From Syntrophales bacterium (GTDB taxonomy: Bacteria; Desulfobacterota; Syntrophia; Syntrophales; UBA5619), in NCBI GenBank assembly GCA_023229765.1, contig JALNYO010000004.1, forward strand, positions 62,001-126,000: a DNA stretch of 64,000 nucleotides. The letters run 5' to 3'. The notes below the pieces were generated by a model. That model did no database searches. It had not been told where the DNA came from and worked only from the letters and a program-made list of their open reading frames with translations. The position numbers and the translations under genes are program-made. This document shows positions 8,157 to 17,054 of the stretch, in pieces (position 1 is the stretch's first letter; every line of letters begins with the position of its first letter).

Positions 8157-8321
8157 TCGACTAAGTTAATTGCAAAACTCCCCATTCTTGTCATTCCCGC
8201 AACGATTCTGAGTGGGAATCTGGTTCTAACTGCTTGAAAAACCATATTCCCGATAGAGACATTATGAACATTAAGCTTCGCTTTCGGGAATGACAAATGG
8301 TTTTGCAATTGCCTCGACTAA
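8157..8321. mobile_element. 149-bp MITE-like element with 8-bp TCGACTAA duplication
   Basis: The octamer TCGACTAA occurs at 8157-8164 and again at 8314-8321. Between them lies a 149-bp body (8165-8313) with imperfect terminal inverted repeats. The left end is GTTAATTGCAAAAC and the right end in reverse complement is GGCAATTGCAAAAC. Both are followed inwards by TGTCATTCCCG after a small gap. This is the structure of a non-autonomous transposon with an 8-bp target duplication. It lies about 50 bp from the other element, inside the glnN-ampG gap. No second copy was seen in the window. Confidence 0.72.
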
Positions 8322-8447
8322 CCACCATGCCCGAAGCGGGCACAACGAACAATGAAAGCGGAGCTTCATGTTGATACAATTGGAGGGACGCGCTCCGTCG
8401 CGTCCGGGGCAGTCGCCGCCTTGTCCCACTCGTTGACAAACAGCGGC

Positions 8448-10559
8448 TTAGCTTAGAAACAGCATCTCCGCATAGCTCGGCGTCGGCCAGTAATCGCCGG
8501 CAGTGATCGTTTCCATCGCATCGACAGCCGCGCGCAGCTCTCCCATTGCGGGGATCACCTTATCCTTGATCGCCAGTCCCCGCTTATCGGCAGGCTCAAT
8601 GGCCTGAGTAAGAAGCGAAGCTTTGTCCAGCTTTTCCGTTTTCTCATAAACCCCCTGAAGACCTTTGTTGAGTTCATCGACAAGCTTCTTCACCCCCGGA
8701 TTCTTCAGACCGGCCGCCTGCAGGCTGCCCAGCAAGTCCATCTGCTCCTGCAGGAATGCCGATATGGCCGGAATGTACTGCTTGTTGGCCATCTGGATCA
8801 TTGTCTGAGCTTCAATATTTACATGCTTGACGTACTCTTCCTGATAGATCTCATAGCGTGATTCCAGTTCCTTTCCGCTCAGCACGTGGAATTTCTCGAA
8901 GATGCGAATCGTCTCTTTATCGATAAAGGATGTAAGCGCTTCCGGCGTGGTCTTCACATTCGGCAAACCGCGTTTTTCCGCTTCCTTGAGCCATTCGGCG
9001 GAGTAGTTATTGCCATTGAAAATGATGCGCTTGTGTTTTTTGATCAATCGCACCAAAATATCCTCAATCTTCTTCTGAAGCTTTTCCGGGGCGGCTTTTT
9101 CCAATTCTGTGGCGATTTCATCCAGCGTAGTTGCCACAATCGTATTGAGCGCCACGTTCGGCCCGGACACGGACTGACTGGAAGCAACCATGCGGAATTC
9201 GAATTTATTCCCCGTGAAGGCAAATGGCGAGGTGCGGTTGCGATCTGTCGTATCCTTGGGAAATTTCGGCAGGGTGCTGACATTCATATCCAGTTCGCCT
9301 ATGGCCTTGGCCGGCTGGAAGACGCCCTTCTCAATGCCGGTAAGAATTTCCGTGATCTGATCGCCCAGAAAGACCGAAATAATGGCCGGCGGCGCTTCAT
9401 TCGCTCCCAGGCGGTGATCATTGCCGGCGCGGGCGGCAGTGGCGCGCAGTATGGGAGAATAACGATCCAGAGCGGCCAATACCGCCATTAGAAAAATCAG
9501 AAACTGGAGGTTCTCGCACGGCGTTTTCCCCGGCTCCAGCAGGTTCTGGCCATCGTTGGAGCTGAGCGACCAGTTGTTGTGTTTTCCGGAACCATTGATT
9601 CCCGCATAGGGCTTTTCGTGCAGCAAACAGACCAAATCGTGGCGCAGGGCAACCCTTTTCAGGGTATCCATGACCAATTGATTATGATCCGCGGCAATAT
9701 TGGTGCTTTCATAAATAACGGCAAGTTCATACTGGGCAGGCGCCACCTCATTGTGCTTGGTCCGCGCCGAAACGCCTATTTTCCAAAGCTCCAAATCCAC
9801 CTCGCGCATATAGGCGTTGATGCGATCGCGGATCGAACCGAAGTATTGATCTTCCAGCTCCTGCCCCTTGGGGGGAGCGGCGCCGAACAGGGTTCGCCCG
9901 GAGAGAATCAGGTCCAACCGCTGTTCGTAATAGTCGCGATCCACGAGGAAATATTCCTGTTCGGGGCCCACGGTGGCAACCACTCGCGTAGCCTTGGTGT
10001 TCCCCAATATTTTAAGCACCCGCAGCGCCTGCTGGGAAACCGCTTCCATCGAACGTAAAAGCGGGGTCTTTTTATCCAATGCCTCGCCGGTATAGGAGTA
10101 GAAGGCGGTGGGGATACAGAGCGTCAGGCCGCCGCCGTCATCGCGCAAAAAAGCGGGAGATGTGCAATCCCATGCCGTATAACCGCGAGCCTCAAAGGTT
10201 GCCCTCAGGCCTCCGGAAGGAAAGGAGGAGGCATCCGGCTCGCCCTGACTGAGCTCTTTCCCGCTGAACTCGAAAAACGCCTTGCCGAATCCCAGCGGCC
10301 TTAAAAAGGCTTCGTGCTTTTCAGCGGTAATCCCGGTCAACGGTTGAAACCAGTGGGTAAAATGGGTTGCCCCTTTTTCCATCGCCCAATCCTTCATCGC
10401 ATTGGCCACGGAATCGGCGATGGTTCCATCCAGCGGGTTGCCCTCTTTGATTGTTGCCATCAACTTTTGATAAGTGGCGACCGGCAGTCGCTCCTGCATC
10501 ACCTTATCATTAAAAACATTTTCTCCGAACGAATACAGCGCATTTTCATCGTGTTGCAT
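8448..10559 (-). CDS. glnN: Glutamine synthetase type III (GlnN)
   Basis: 703 residues, the size of GSIII (about 700-730) and much longer than GSI/GSII. It carries the GSIII-specific N-terminal part ([20 protein letters not shown] and [13 protein letters not shown]), the catalytic core motifs [22 protein letters not shown] and [17 protein letters not shown], and the family's C-terminal helical region. It makes glutamine from glutamate, ammonia and ATP in the cytosol. The frame opens at 10592, but [10 protein letters not shown] at 10559 has AAGGAGGGG six bases upstream and is the better start. A candidate sigma-54 promoter lies about 80 bp upstream. No PII gene adjoins it. Confidence 0.93.
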   Translation of the reverse strand: MQHDENALYSFGENVFNDKVMQERLPVATYQKLMATIKEGNPLDGTIADSVANAMKDWAMEKGATHFTHWFQPLTGITAEKHEAFLRPLGFGKAFFEFSGKELSQGEPDASSFPSGGLRATFEARGYTAWDCTSPAFLRDDGGGLTLCIPTAFYSYTGEALDKKTPLLRSMEAVSQQALRVLKILGNTKATRVVATVGPEQEYFLVDRDYYEQRLDLILSGRTLFGAAPPKGQELEDQYFGSIRDRINAYMREVDLELWKIGVSARTKHNEVAPAQYELAVIYESTNIAADHNQLVMDTLKRVALRHDLVCLLHEKPYAGINGSGKHNNWSLSSNDGQNLLEPGKTPCENLQFLIFLMAVLAALDRYSPILRATAARAGNDHRLGANEAPPAIISVFLGDQITEILTGIEKGVFQPAKAIGELDMNVSTLPKFPKDTTDRNRTSPFAFTGNKFEFRMVASSQSVSGPNVALNTIVATTLDEIATELEKAAPEKLQKKIEDILVRLIKKHKRIIFNGNNYSAEWLKEAEKRGLPNVKTTPEALTSFIDKETIRIFEKFHVLSGKELESRYEIYQEEYVKHVNIEAQTMIQMANKQYIPAISAFLQEQMDLLGSLQAAGLKNPGVKKLVDELNKGLQGVYEKTEKLDKASLLTQAIEPADKRGLAIKDKVIPAMGELRAAVDAMETITAGDYWPTPSYAEMLFLS

Positions 10560-10970
10560 AAACCCCTCCTTGTATGGAAAATCCCCCCCCAATATTACAA
10601 ACCGGTATAATCGGCTGATCCAGTCTCAGTCTTCGCAAGCGAATAGCATGCCAAAATGTAACTATCTGATTTCGTTGATATTTAAAAATAGCATCCCTGA
10701 CGATGGCGACTATTGATACATATTTATTCCTAAAATTCTGGCGACTTCTCCAGATATTGAAATGCGCAAGGGCGATAAAACAAGCCGTGTCCGTATAACA
10801 ATTTGATTTATTAAGGATTTATGAAACGTACTGGGAAGGATGGCGAGACGATACATTTTTGCGCCAAACTACAGCCATTGCACGAAACAGGGGACGACCC
10901 CATTAAGCGCTCAGGCATTTTCTCAACTTGCCAACAATCGGTAGCTCCCCTTTTATTTCGACTCTTCCTG
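10560..10970. other. glnN upstream region
   Basis: 411 bp without a gene between glnN and the end of the histidine kinase gene (both minus). It holds the glnN ribosome-binding site, a half REP-like motif (10576-10591) and a candidate sigma-54 promoter (10638-10653). The rest is AT-rich and I see no further structure; the kinase terminator was not recognised. Confidence 0.6.
10638..10653 (-). promoter_or_regulatory. Candidate sigma-54 promoter for glnN
   Basis: Minus-strand TGGCATGCTATTCGCT. The invariant GG and GC are separated by exactly 10 bases, as required for the -24/-12 elements. It differs from the consensus TGGCACG-N4-TTGCW at the C of the -24 box and at one T of the -12 box. It lies about 80 bp before the glnN ATG, and nitrogen-assimilation genes are classical sigma-54 targets. 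Confidence 0.5.
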
Positions 10971-13640
10971 TCATTGCGCGGAGCGCTCCAGCTCTTTTCT
11001 TACCGCCAGCCCCAGCTTTTCTTTGATATAGGGTTTTCTCACGTAAGTACCGGCGCCGAGCCCCTGGGCTTCATGCACCCGATCCGACTCCGAAAAGCCG
11101 CTGACGATAATTGCCTTTTGCCGGGGATGGATAGCCAGGACGCTTTTATAGGTGTCCAGCCCGTCCATCCCGGGATCCATGATCATGTCAAGCACCAGCA
11201 GGTCAACTGTACGTTCCTGCAAGTACGCCACCGCCTCGGCCCCGCCGGCAGCCGTGAATACCTGGTAATTCAGAGAACTTAGCATCCCTGCCGCCAGCTC
11301 CCGCTGCTCCTTTACGTCATCCACCACCAGAATGGATTCCCCCTTCCCCATGTACGCGGCAAGGGCGACAGCCTCCCCCTCCGTGGTCCTATCTTGCTTG
11401 GTTGCAGGGAAATATAGCGTGAAGACGCTGCCCTTGCCCTTTTCACTCTGCACATTGATGTAGCCATGATGATCCTTGACCGTGCCCCAGACTACCGCAA
11501 GCCCCAGACCTGTGCCGCTTCTACCCATAACCTTCTTTGTATAAAATGGTTCAAAGATACGTTTCAGATCCTTATTGTCGATACCTTCCCCTGTATCGGC
11601 TACAGAAAGAACGACATAGTCTCCGCTTTGAATTTCATCATATCCTTGCAGCGGCATATCCAGATACTGACTGGCGGTCCTGATGGTCAAAATGCCGCCT
11701 TGGGCCATCGCCTCACAGCCATTGGCAACCAGATTGTAGAGCGACTTGCCGAGATGCACCGAAGAGCAGGTGATGTTCGGCAGATCCGGCTCCAGCTCGG
11801 CCTTGATCTCGACTGCGGTATGATAGGATGACAGTTTTTCGAACTCCGGGGACTGGCAAAAATCAGCAATGATTTTATTCAGATTGATAATATCCCTGCC
11901 GGATACTCCTCTTCTGGCTAAGGTCAACAGATCATTTACAATCGCTGCCGCCTTCTGCCCCCCGTTCATGATGTTAAGGAGATGGGGCTTAAGCGAGCTT
12001 GACGCATCGGCGCTCTCCAGAATCAATTCCGCATAACCGACGACAATGCCCAGAACATTGTTGAGGTCGTGGGCAACGCCGCCGGCCAAGAGCCCCAGGG
12101 CCTCCATCTTCTCCGCGCGCTGCAGACGCTCCTCCAGATTGTTTCTTTCCTCTTCCGCCTGCTTGCGGTCGGTAACGTCAACGGCAATGCCTCCCAGGAG
12201 GGGTTGTTGATCTGCTCTGGAGATAAGAAACTTTTGTGTTTCGTAATGATGCACTTTCCCGTCAAGATTAAGAAAACTCTCTTCTGTTTTTTGATATCCC
12301 CTCTGCATTGCTCTTTGATCATCAGCAAGTATTCTCGCCGCCTCTGAGCTGTTAAAGATCTCTGAAGTGTTTAATCCTATCCATGTCGAAGCGTTGAAGG
12401 CCTTGTCCATAGATTTGTTAACATAAAGCGTTCTGCCTTCATTATCTTTAATAAAGGCAAGGGCTGGTGAATGGTCCATAAAAAGAGAAAATCGCTCTTC
12501 ACTCTGCTTCAGGTCTTCTCTCCGTTTTCTTAAGGCTTCGAGCAGTTGATTGAAGCCGCCAATCAATTCGCCGATTTCATCCTTCCGGGCGATGGGCAGA
12601 GGTTCCGGGGGCTGATCGGCATCCGCCAGGACGGCCAGCGTTTTAATGGTGGTAAAGATCGGCGCAAGCTGGCGCTTCAACATCCACCACGTCAGGATGC
12701 CCGCCAGCAGGCTCAGGAAAATCGCTGCAAGCAGCATCCGGTTTTGCATGGCGCGGATCGGGGCAAAGGCTTCTTTAGTGGGAATACGGGCGACAATAAT
12801 CCAACCAGCGGTGGGAATTTGCTTCGCCGACGACAGCACTTCCAAGCCGCGAGAATCCACGATCACGCCGGAGCCCTCGAAGCCGCGCGCATAGCTATCC
12901 CACAAAGGATTAACGCCGGCAGTAGGGATCTTCTGCATGATACGGCTCTTGTCGGTGCCGATGATAATCAGATTGTGCTGCGGCGCGACAAGCATATAGG
13001 CCCCGGTCTTGCCATAGCGGCTCTTGGCAATCTTGTCCAGAAAACTGGACTCGCTGAGTCTGATCCGACCGGCCAGGACGCCAATTACCCTGCCTTTAGC
13101 ATCGCGAATAGGGGTTGACATCACGACCGCCGGAGCTTGCGCTCTCTTGCTGACCAATGGTTTGCTGATTGTCGTTTTACCTTTCAACGCTTCAAGCAGG
13201 TAATCTCTGTCACTGTAATTGACGCCGACCCTTCCTGCAGCAAGCGGAATATCCGCAATTGCTATGCCGTCAAGGCGAGTGGCATAGGTGCCCGCATTAA
13301 ACAGCATCGGATAGGCGATGCGATCTTCAAGGAACTTCTGGATGGCCGCAGGATTTCCCAACATGGCCGGAGTAATTTTTCCGGCGACCTTTTCCAGCGT
13401 TGTAAAGCGGCCTTCCAGTTCACCATTGATATCTGCGGCTATGATGGATGCCGTCGAGAACTGCTGCTCGCTCAACATCCTCTGCATATCCTCGCGCAGC
13501 ATCCGGCTGGCATAGAACGTAAGCGACCAGATGCCGATCAAAAAAACGGCCAGCGTTAAGAGAGTCACCTTGGTCTTGAGGGAGCGCCACTGAAATATTG
13601 CGCTGAATTCCTTTTTAAATCTGGTCGTTGTGGCTTTCAT
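10971..13640 (-). CDS. Hybrid sensor histidine kinase (Cache-HAMP-PAS-HisKA-HATPase-REC)
   Basis: 889 residues. TM1 is about 24-45, a periplasmic dCache-like sensor about 46-300 (RIAYPMLFNAGTYA, VNYSDRDYLLEAL, VMSTPIRDAKGRVIGV), and TM2 about 301-320. HAMP is about 321-375 and PAS about 380-495. HisKA carries the phosphorylatable H524 in GGVAHDLNN. The HATPase_c boxes are VANGCEAM (N), DTGEGI (G1) and GRSGTGLGLAVV (G2). The C-terminal receiver (about 768-885) has the D774/D775 acid pair, phosphoacceptor D818 and K869. It has no DNA-binding output, so a partner regulator must be elsewhere. It is divergent from the metal-efflux operon across 485 bp. AAAGGAA nine bases before the ATG supports the start. 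The signal is unknown. Confidence 0.9.
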   Translation of the reverse strand: MKATTTRFKKEFSAIFQWRSLKTKVTLLTLAVFLIGIWSLTFYASRMLREDMQRMLSEQQFSTASIIAADINGELEGRFTTLEKVAGKITPAMLGNPAAIQKFLEDRIAYPMLFNAGTYATRLDGIAIADIPLAAGRVGVNYSDRDYLLEALKGKTTISKPLVSKRAQAPAVVMSTPIRDAKGRVIGVLAGRIRLSESSFLDKIAKSRYGKTGAYMLVAPQHNLIIIGTDKSRIMQKIPTAGVNPLWDSYARGFEGSGVIVDSRGLEVLSSAKQIPTAGWIIVARIPTKEAFAPIRAMQNRMLLAAIFLSLLAGILTWWMLKRQLAPIFTTIKTLAVLADADQPPEPLPIARKDEIGELIGGFNQLLEALRKRREDLKQSEERFSLFMDHSPALAFIKDNEGRTLYVNKSMDKAFNASTWIGLNTSEIFNSSEAARILADDQRAMQRGYQKTEESFLNLDGKVHHYETQKFLISRADQQPLLGGIAVDVTDRKQAEEERNNLEERLQRAEKMEALGLLAGGVAHDLNNVLGIVVGYAELILESADASSSLKPHLLNIMNGGQKAAAIVNDLLTLARRGVSGRDIINLNKIIADFCQSPEFEKLSSYHTAVEIKAELEPDLPNITCSSVHLGKSLYNLVANGCEAMAQGGILTIRTASQYLDMPLQGYDEIQSGDYVVLSVADTGEGIDNKDLKRIFEPFYTKKVMGRSGTGLGLAVVWGTVKDHHGYINVQSEKGKGSVFTLYFPATKQDRTTEGEAVALAAYMGKGESILVVDDVKEQRELAAGMLSSLNYQVFTAAGGAEAVAYLQERTVDLLVLDMIMDPGMDGLDTYKSVLAIHPRQKAIIVSGFSESDRVHEAQGLGAGTYVRKPYIKEKLGLAVRKELERSAQ

Positions 13641-13945
13641 TGGCGTTTCCTTTTGAGAACTATTACAGACTTTTCTGTTATTTTCTACATTGTGAGTAAA
13701 ATGTCAACAACCATGTTTCACCCGATCATGCTTCTTTTCGGCATGGTCAGTGAGCACAGCCATAAAAAAAGATGGGAAAATAGGTTAAATTAGCCAGGAA
13801 CAGTGAACAAAAGTAAAAACACCCGGCAGGCTTTACTGTGAATATTATTCTCCCCTTTTCCTCTGAGAACCCCTTCTATGCGAAAAAAATTCGCGCTTAC
13901 CCGTGGCACACCCAAATAAAAATAATCCTCTTAATGTTATTAACC

Positions 13946-13963
13946 AATATATTCCGATATATT
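13946..13963. promoter_or_regulatory. 18-bp inverted repeat, possible activator site
   Basis: AATATAT-TCCG-ATATATT is a perfect inverted repeat about 30 bp upstream of the -24 box of the sigma-54 promoter. It could be bound by the enhancer-binding activator, although such sites normally lie 80-150 bp upstream. It could also be chance in AT-rich DNA. Confidence 0.35.
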
Positions 13964-13991
13964 ATCTGCCCATACAGGGGCATGCCTCTTG

Positions 13992-14008
13992 TTGGCACAG
14001 CCATTGCC
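13992..14008 (+). promoter_or_regulatory. Sigma-54 (RpoN) promoter of the metal-efflux operon
   Basis: TTGGCACAGCCATTGCC matches the -24/-12 consensus (TGGCAC-N5-TTGC) at every conserved position, with GG-N10-GC spacing. Transcription would start near 14019-14021, about 105 bases before the first gene. Such promoters need an AAA+ activator; none is encoded in the window. Confidence 0.8.
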
Positions 14009-14125
14009 TTAAGAAAGAGCTAACGATTCGGAAACGATGTAAATTGATTATGCGGAGGCAAGGGTGTGCAGTTAGTTTGGCAAATGTTTTAGGGCAATCA
14101 ATGAAAGAATAAAAGGAGAACGAAG

Positions 14126-14515
14126 ATGAAAAGATTGGTTTTAGCGGCGATGTCGGTATTGCTGGTTGCCGGCACGGCAATGGCAAAGGACTATGAGATA
14201 ACCAAGAAAGCAGGCGATTACACCGTGGCGGTAAAAATGGACAGGAATCCTCCCATTACCGGCGATAACAACCTGTCCGTTGCCATCAAGGATGCATCTG
14301 GCGCAGAAGTCAAGGATGCCAAAGTGGCGGTGGAGTATTCCATGGCCGCCATGCCCGGGATGCCGGCCGTTCGAGTCAAGACAGATACGGAATTGAAGGG
14401 CAGCGAGTATAAGGCAAAACTTAACTTCTCCATGGCCGGAGGCTGGAGCATTGCCACCCGGATAACCCGCGGCGGCAAGACAGCCCAAGCCAAATTCAGT
14501 GTTGATGTGAGGTAG
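14126..14515 (+). CDS. YtkA/FixH-like periplasmic protein of the efflux operon
   Basis: 129 residues with a clear signal peptide (residues 1-20, cleaved after GTAMA). The mature part is an Ig-like beta domain of the FixH/YtkA type (DNNLSVAIKDASGAEVKDAKVAVEY, then a final GGWSIATRITRGGKTAQAKFSVDV). Residues 73-79 form a Met motif (M73, M76, M79 in SMAAMPGMP), as often seen in soft-metal-binding periplasmic proteins. It is the first gene behind the sigma-54 promoter, 4 bp before the outer-membrane channel gene. A role as periplasmic metal carrier or sensor for the CusABC-type pump is inferred from context. No exact function is known for the family in this setting. Confidence 0.78.
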   Translation: MKRLVLAAMSVLLVAGTAMAKDYEITKKAGDYTVAVKMDRNPPITGDNNLSVAIKDASGAEVKDAKVAVEYSMAAMPGMPAVRVKTDTELKGSEYKAKLNFSMAGGWSIATRITRGGKTAQAKFSVDVR

Positions 14516-14519
14516 GAAA

Positions 14520-15800
14520 ATGCGCTTTCCCCTTATCGGTTTGTCCATCTTCTTCCTTACTGCCACTCAGGCTTTCGCCGCAGAAGAGGTTTTGAAACTC
14601 CCGGAGCTGATCCGGGAGGCATTACAGAACAACCCGGAAATCCATATTGCAGAGGCGCGGGCCAACGGTTCGACGCACAAGATCCCCCAGGCGCTGAGCC
14701 TTGCCGATCCGATGGTGATGGTGGGCTATGAGAATGAGGGTACGGACAACCTTTATACCTTCGGCGGAGAGACCAAAGGGATGCCCGCCGATTCCCGCTG
14801 GATGTTTTCCGTGTCTCAGATGTTTCCCTATCCGGGGAAGCTTGCGCTGAAGGGGGAAATGGCAACGCGCGATATGGAAAGCCTGAAGGCGATGGCTGCG
14901 GCAACAAGGCTGGCGACGGAGGTCAGGGTCAAGGAACTCTACCATGACCTCTATCTGGCCTACACCAATATTGGCCTCTTCCAGGACCAGGCGGCGCTCT
15001 TTTCCCGGGTGGAAGATGCGGCCCTTGCACGCTACGCCGCGGGCATGGCGCCGCAGCAGGAGGTATTGATGGCCCAGACGGAGAAGTATATGCTCATAGA
15101 ACGGGAAGAGATGGAGAAGCAGAAGATCGAGTCCCTGAAGGCGATGCTGAACGCCTCTTTGGGAAGGGATGCGCTCGCGCCGCTCGGCAGACCTGAAAAG
15201 CCGCAAGCTGTTCTCAAACCGTACCGCCTGGAGGAACTGATTAAACTATCTCACGAGCGCTATCCGATGATCAAGGCGAAAGAAAAGATGGCCGACGCCG
15301 CCGAGGCGAAGGTTCTTATGGCAAAAAAGGAATACTATCCGGATTTTACAATCGGAACCAGTTACTTTGCCCGCAGCTCCCAATTCCCGGACATGTGGAA
15401 TCTGACGGCAACGATCAATGTCCCCATCTTCTACAAGACAAAACAGCGGGAGGGGGTTCTGGAGGCCGAGATGGCCCTTTTGGAGGCCAGGAGGAATGTG
15501 GAAGCGACCAAGCTGATGGTTTCATCCGCACTGCGGGACAATTATTCCATGTTGAAAACAGCGGAAAATCTGATCGCGCTTTACCGGGATGGCTTGATTC
15601 CCAAGGCCTACCAGGGTTTCGAGCTCGCCCTCTCTGGTTATGTGACCGGGAAAATTGAAGCAATCACCGTTATTACCAGGCTGAAATCGCTGATTGATTA
15701 TGAATTATTATCATCGCGGCAGTTTGCCGAAAGGGAAAAGGCCGCGGCAAGGCTGGAAGGGCTCGCGGCGATCACGGACTATGGGGTGGACGTAAAATGA
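14520..15800 (+). CDS. cusC: TolC-family outer-membrane efflux channel
   Basis: 426 residues with a signal peptide (about 1-20, ending TQAFA). The body has the long helical repeats of OEP proteins: LPELIREALQNNPEIHIAEA near the N-terminus and the equivalent ELIKLSHERYPMIKAKEK near residue 240, marking the internal duplication. It forms the outer-membrane duct of a tripartite efflux system. There is no lipidation Cys, unlike E. coli CusC. AGGTAGG five bases before the ATG supports the start. Its stop overlaps the adaptor start (ATGA), so the two are translationally coupled. It belongs with the two downstream genes. Confidence 0.88.
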   Translation: MRFPLIGLSIFFLTATQAFAAEEVLKLPELIREALQNNPEIHIAEARANGSTHKIPQALSLADPMVMVGYENEGTDNLYTFGGETKGMPADSRWMFSVSQMFPYPGKLALKGEMATRDMESLKAMAAATRLATEVRVKELYHDLYLAYTNIGLFQDQAALFSRVEDAALARYAAGMAPQQEVLMAQTEKYMLIEREEMEKQKIESLKAMLNASLGRDALAPLGRPEKPQAVLKPYRLEELIKLSHERYPMIKAKEKMADAAEAKVLMAKKEYYPDFTIGTSYFARSSQFPDMWNLTATINVPIFYKTKQREGVLEAEMALLEARRNVEATKLMVSSALRDNYSMLKTAENLIALYRDGLIPKAYQGFELALSGYVTGKIEAITVITRLKSLIDYELLSSRQFAEREKAAARLEGLAAITDYGVDVK

Positions 15801-17008
15801 AAAAAAGAGTCATCATTATCGGTGTTATCTGCCTGCTCGTCTTTGTTGCCGGCGCTTTCTCGTATCGCTACCGCACTGAACTGAAAAACGAGGCGGCGCG
15901 GATCGGCCTTTTCAAGGAGGCGGCGCCCTCCGCCCCGCCGGAAACAAAGGCGGCCCTGGAAGAGGCAAAGCAGCCGGAGGAAACTCCCACGGTCGAAATC
16001 CCCACGGACAAGCAGCAAATGATCGGCGTCCGAACCGTCAAGGCCGCAATCCAACCGCTGAACCGGGTCATCCGGACCGTGGGCCGCATCGAGTATGATG
16101 AACGAAAACTGGCGACCGTTAATACCAAGATCGAGGGGTGGATAGAGAAGCTCCACGTCGATTATACGGGACGTTATGTGAAAAAAGGGGAGCCGCTGGT
16201 GGAAATCTACAGCCCGGAGCTGGTGGCAACGCAGCAGGAGTTTTTAAATGTCCTGCGCTGGGCAGGTCAGGGTCAATCCGTCAAGGATGAGCGCACGTCC
16301 CTGCTGCTTGTCAAAGACGCGCAGGCCATGCTGGAGGCGGCAAAAGAACGGCTCCGGCTTTGGGATATCAGCGATGAACAGATCAAAAAGATCGAGACGA
16401 CTGGCAAGCCGATCAGAACGCTTACCATCTACACCCCCGTTTCCGGCTACATCCTCCAGAAGATGGCCGTTCAGGGGATGCGCGTCATGCCGGGAGAAAA
16501 ACTCTTCGATGTAGTCGATCTTTCCAGCGTTTGGATCGTCGCGGACATCTACGAGTATGAATTGCCGCTGATCAAGGTGGGGCAGCCGGCCCGGATCGGC
16601 CTCAGCTATTTCCCAGGGCAGGAGTTCTCCTCCCGTGTGGATTATGTCTATCCCGCTCTGGCCAGTGAGACGAGAACCGCCAAGGTGAGATTTACGATCC
16701 CCAACCCCAAAGGCGCCCTGAAACCCCAGATGTTCACCAGCGTCGAGATCAAGATCAACCTCGGCAGCCGGCTCGCCGTGCCCGCCGAAGCTGTCATCGA
16801 TACGGGGGCAAGGCAGATCGTCTATGTGGACAAGGGCGAGGGGTATTTCGAACCGCGTGAGGTTTCGACCGGCCTCAAGGTTGATGAACTCGTTGAGATA
16901 ACGGGCGGGATCAAGGCGGGCGAGAAGGTGGCTTCCTCGGCCAACTTCCTGATCGACTCGGAGGCCCAGTTGAAGGGCGTTGCCCCTCTGCCGATGAAAA
17001 GAAAATAA
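15797..17008 (+). CDS. cusB: CusB-type periplasmic adaptor (membrane fusion protein)
   Basis: 403 residues. An N-terminal membrane anchor or signal (about 4-23) is followed by a low-complexity Ala/Glu/Pro linker. Then come the beta-barrel, barrel-sandwich and hairpin modules of the heavy-metal adaptor class: VGRIEYDERKLATVNTKIEG, GWIEKLHVDYTGRYVKKGEP, LTIYTPVSGYILQKMAV and VVDLSSVWIVADIYEYEL. It links the inner-membrane pump to the TolC channel. The Met triad that binds Cu/Ag at the N-terminus of E. coli CusB is not seen. The neighbouring Met-motif protein may supply the metal instead (inference). There is no heavy-metal-binding domain fusion at either end. Confidence 0.9.
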   Translation: MKKRVIIIGVICLLVFVAGAFSYRYRTELKNEAARIGLFKEAAPSAPPETKAALEEAKQPEETPTVEIPTDKQQMIGVRTVKAAIQPLNRVIRTVGRIEYDERKLATVNTKIEGWIEKLHVDYTGRYVKKGEPLVEIYSPELVATQQEFLNVLRWAGQGQSVKDERTSLLLVKDAQAMLEAAKERLRLWDISDEQIKKIETTGKPIRTLTIYTPVSGYILQKMAVQGMRVMPGEKLFDVVDLSSVWIVADIYEYELPLIKVGQPARIGLSYFPGQEFSSRVDYVYPALASETRTAKVRFTIPNPKGALKPQMFTSVEIKINLGSRLAVPAEAVIDTGARQIVYVDKGEGYFEPREVSTGLKVDELVEITGGIKAGEKVASSANFLIDSEAQLKGVAPLPMKRK

Positions 17009-17054
17009 GCCGGGTTTTAAGTTTTGAGGCAATAGTTTTAAGTTTGAGGATATT

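Larger units (their letters stand above)
7713..8447. other. Gene-free 735-bp region of nested repeats and mobile elements
   Basis: No credible coding sequence is present. It contains a REP-like hairpin (7802-7851), a 179-bp MITE-like element (7923-8101), a GC-rich hairpin (8110-8141) and a second element with an 8-bp flanking direct repeat (8157-8321). The remaining 8322-8447 holds a short palindromic motif (ATGCCCGAAGCGGGCAC) whose flanks resemble 7775-7806, and a 16-bp string (TGGAGGGACGCGCTCC) shared with 25196-25212 in inverse orientation. Confidence 0.75.
13641..14125. other. Divergent control region between histidine kinase and efflux operon
   Basis: 485 bp without a gene. On the plus side it holds a strong sigma-54 promoter (13992-14008), an 18-bp inverted repeat upstream of it (13946-13963), and the ribosome-binding site of the first efflux gene (AAAAGGAGAACGAAG). 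On the kinase side a TTGACA (minus, 13702-13707) has only a weak -10 match (AAAATA, 17-bp spacing). The middle (about 13740-13900) is AT-rich without recognised elements. Confidence 0.6.
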
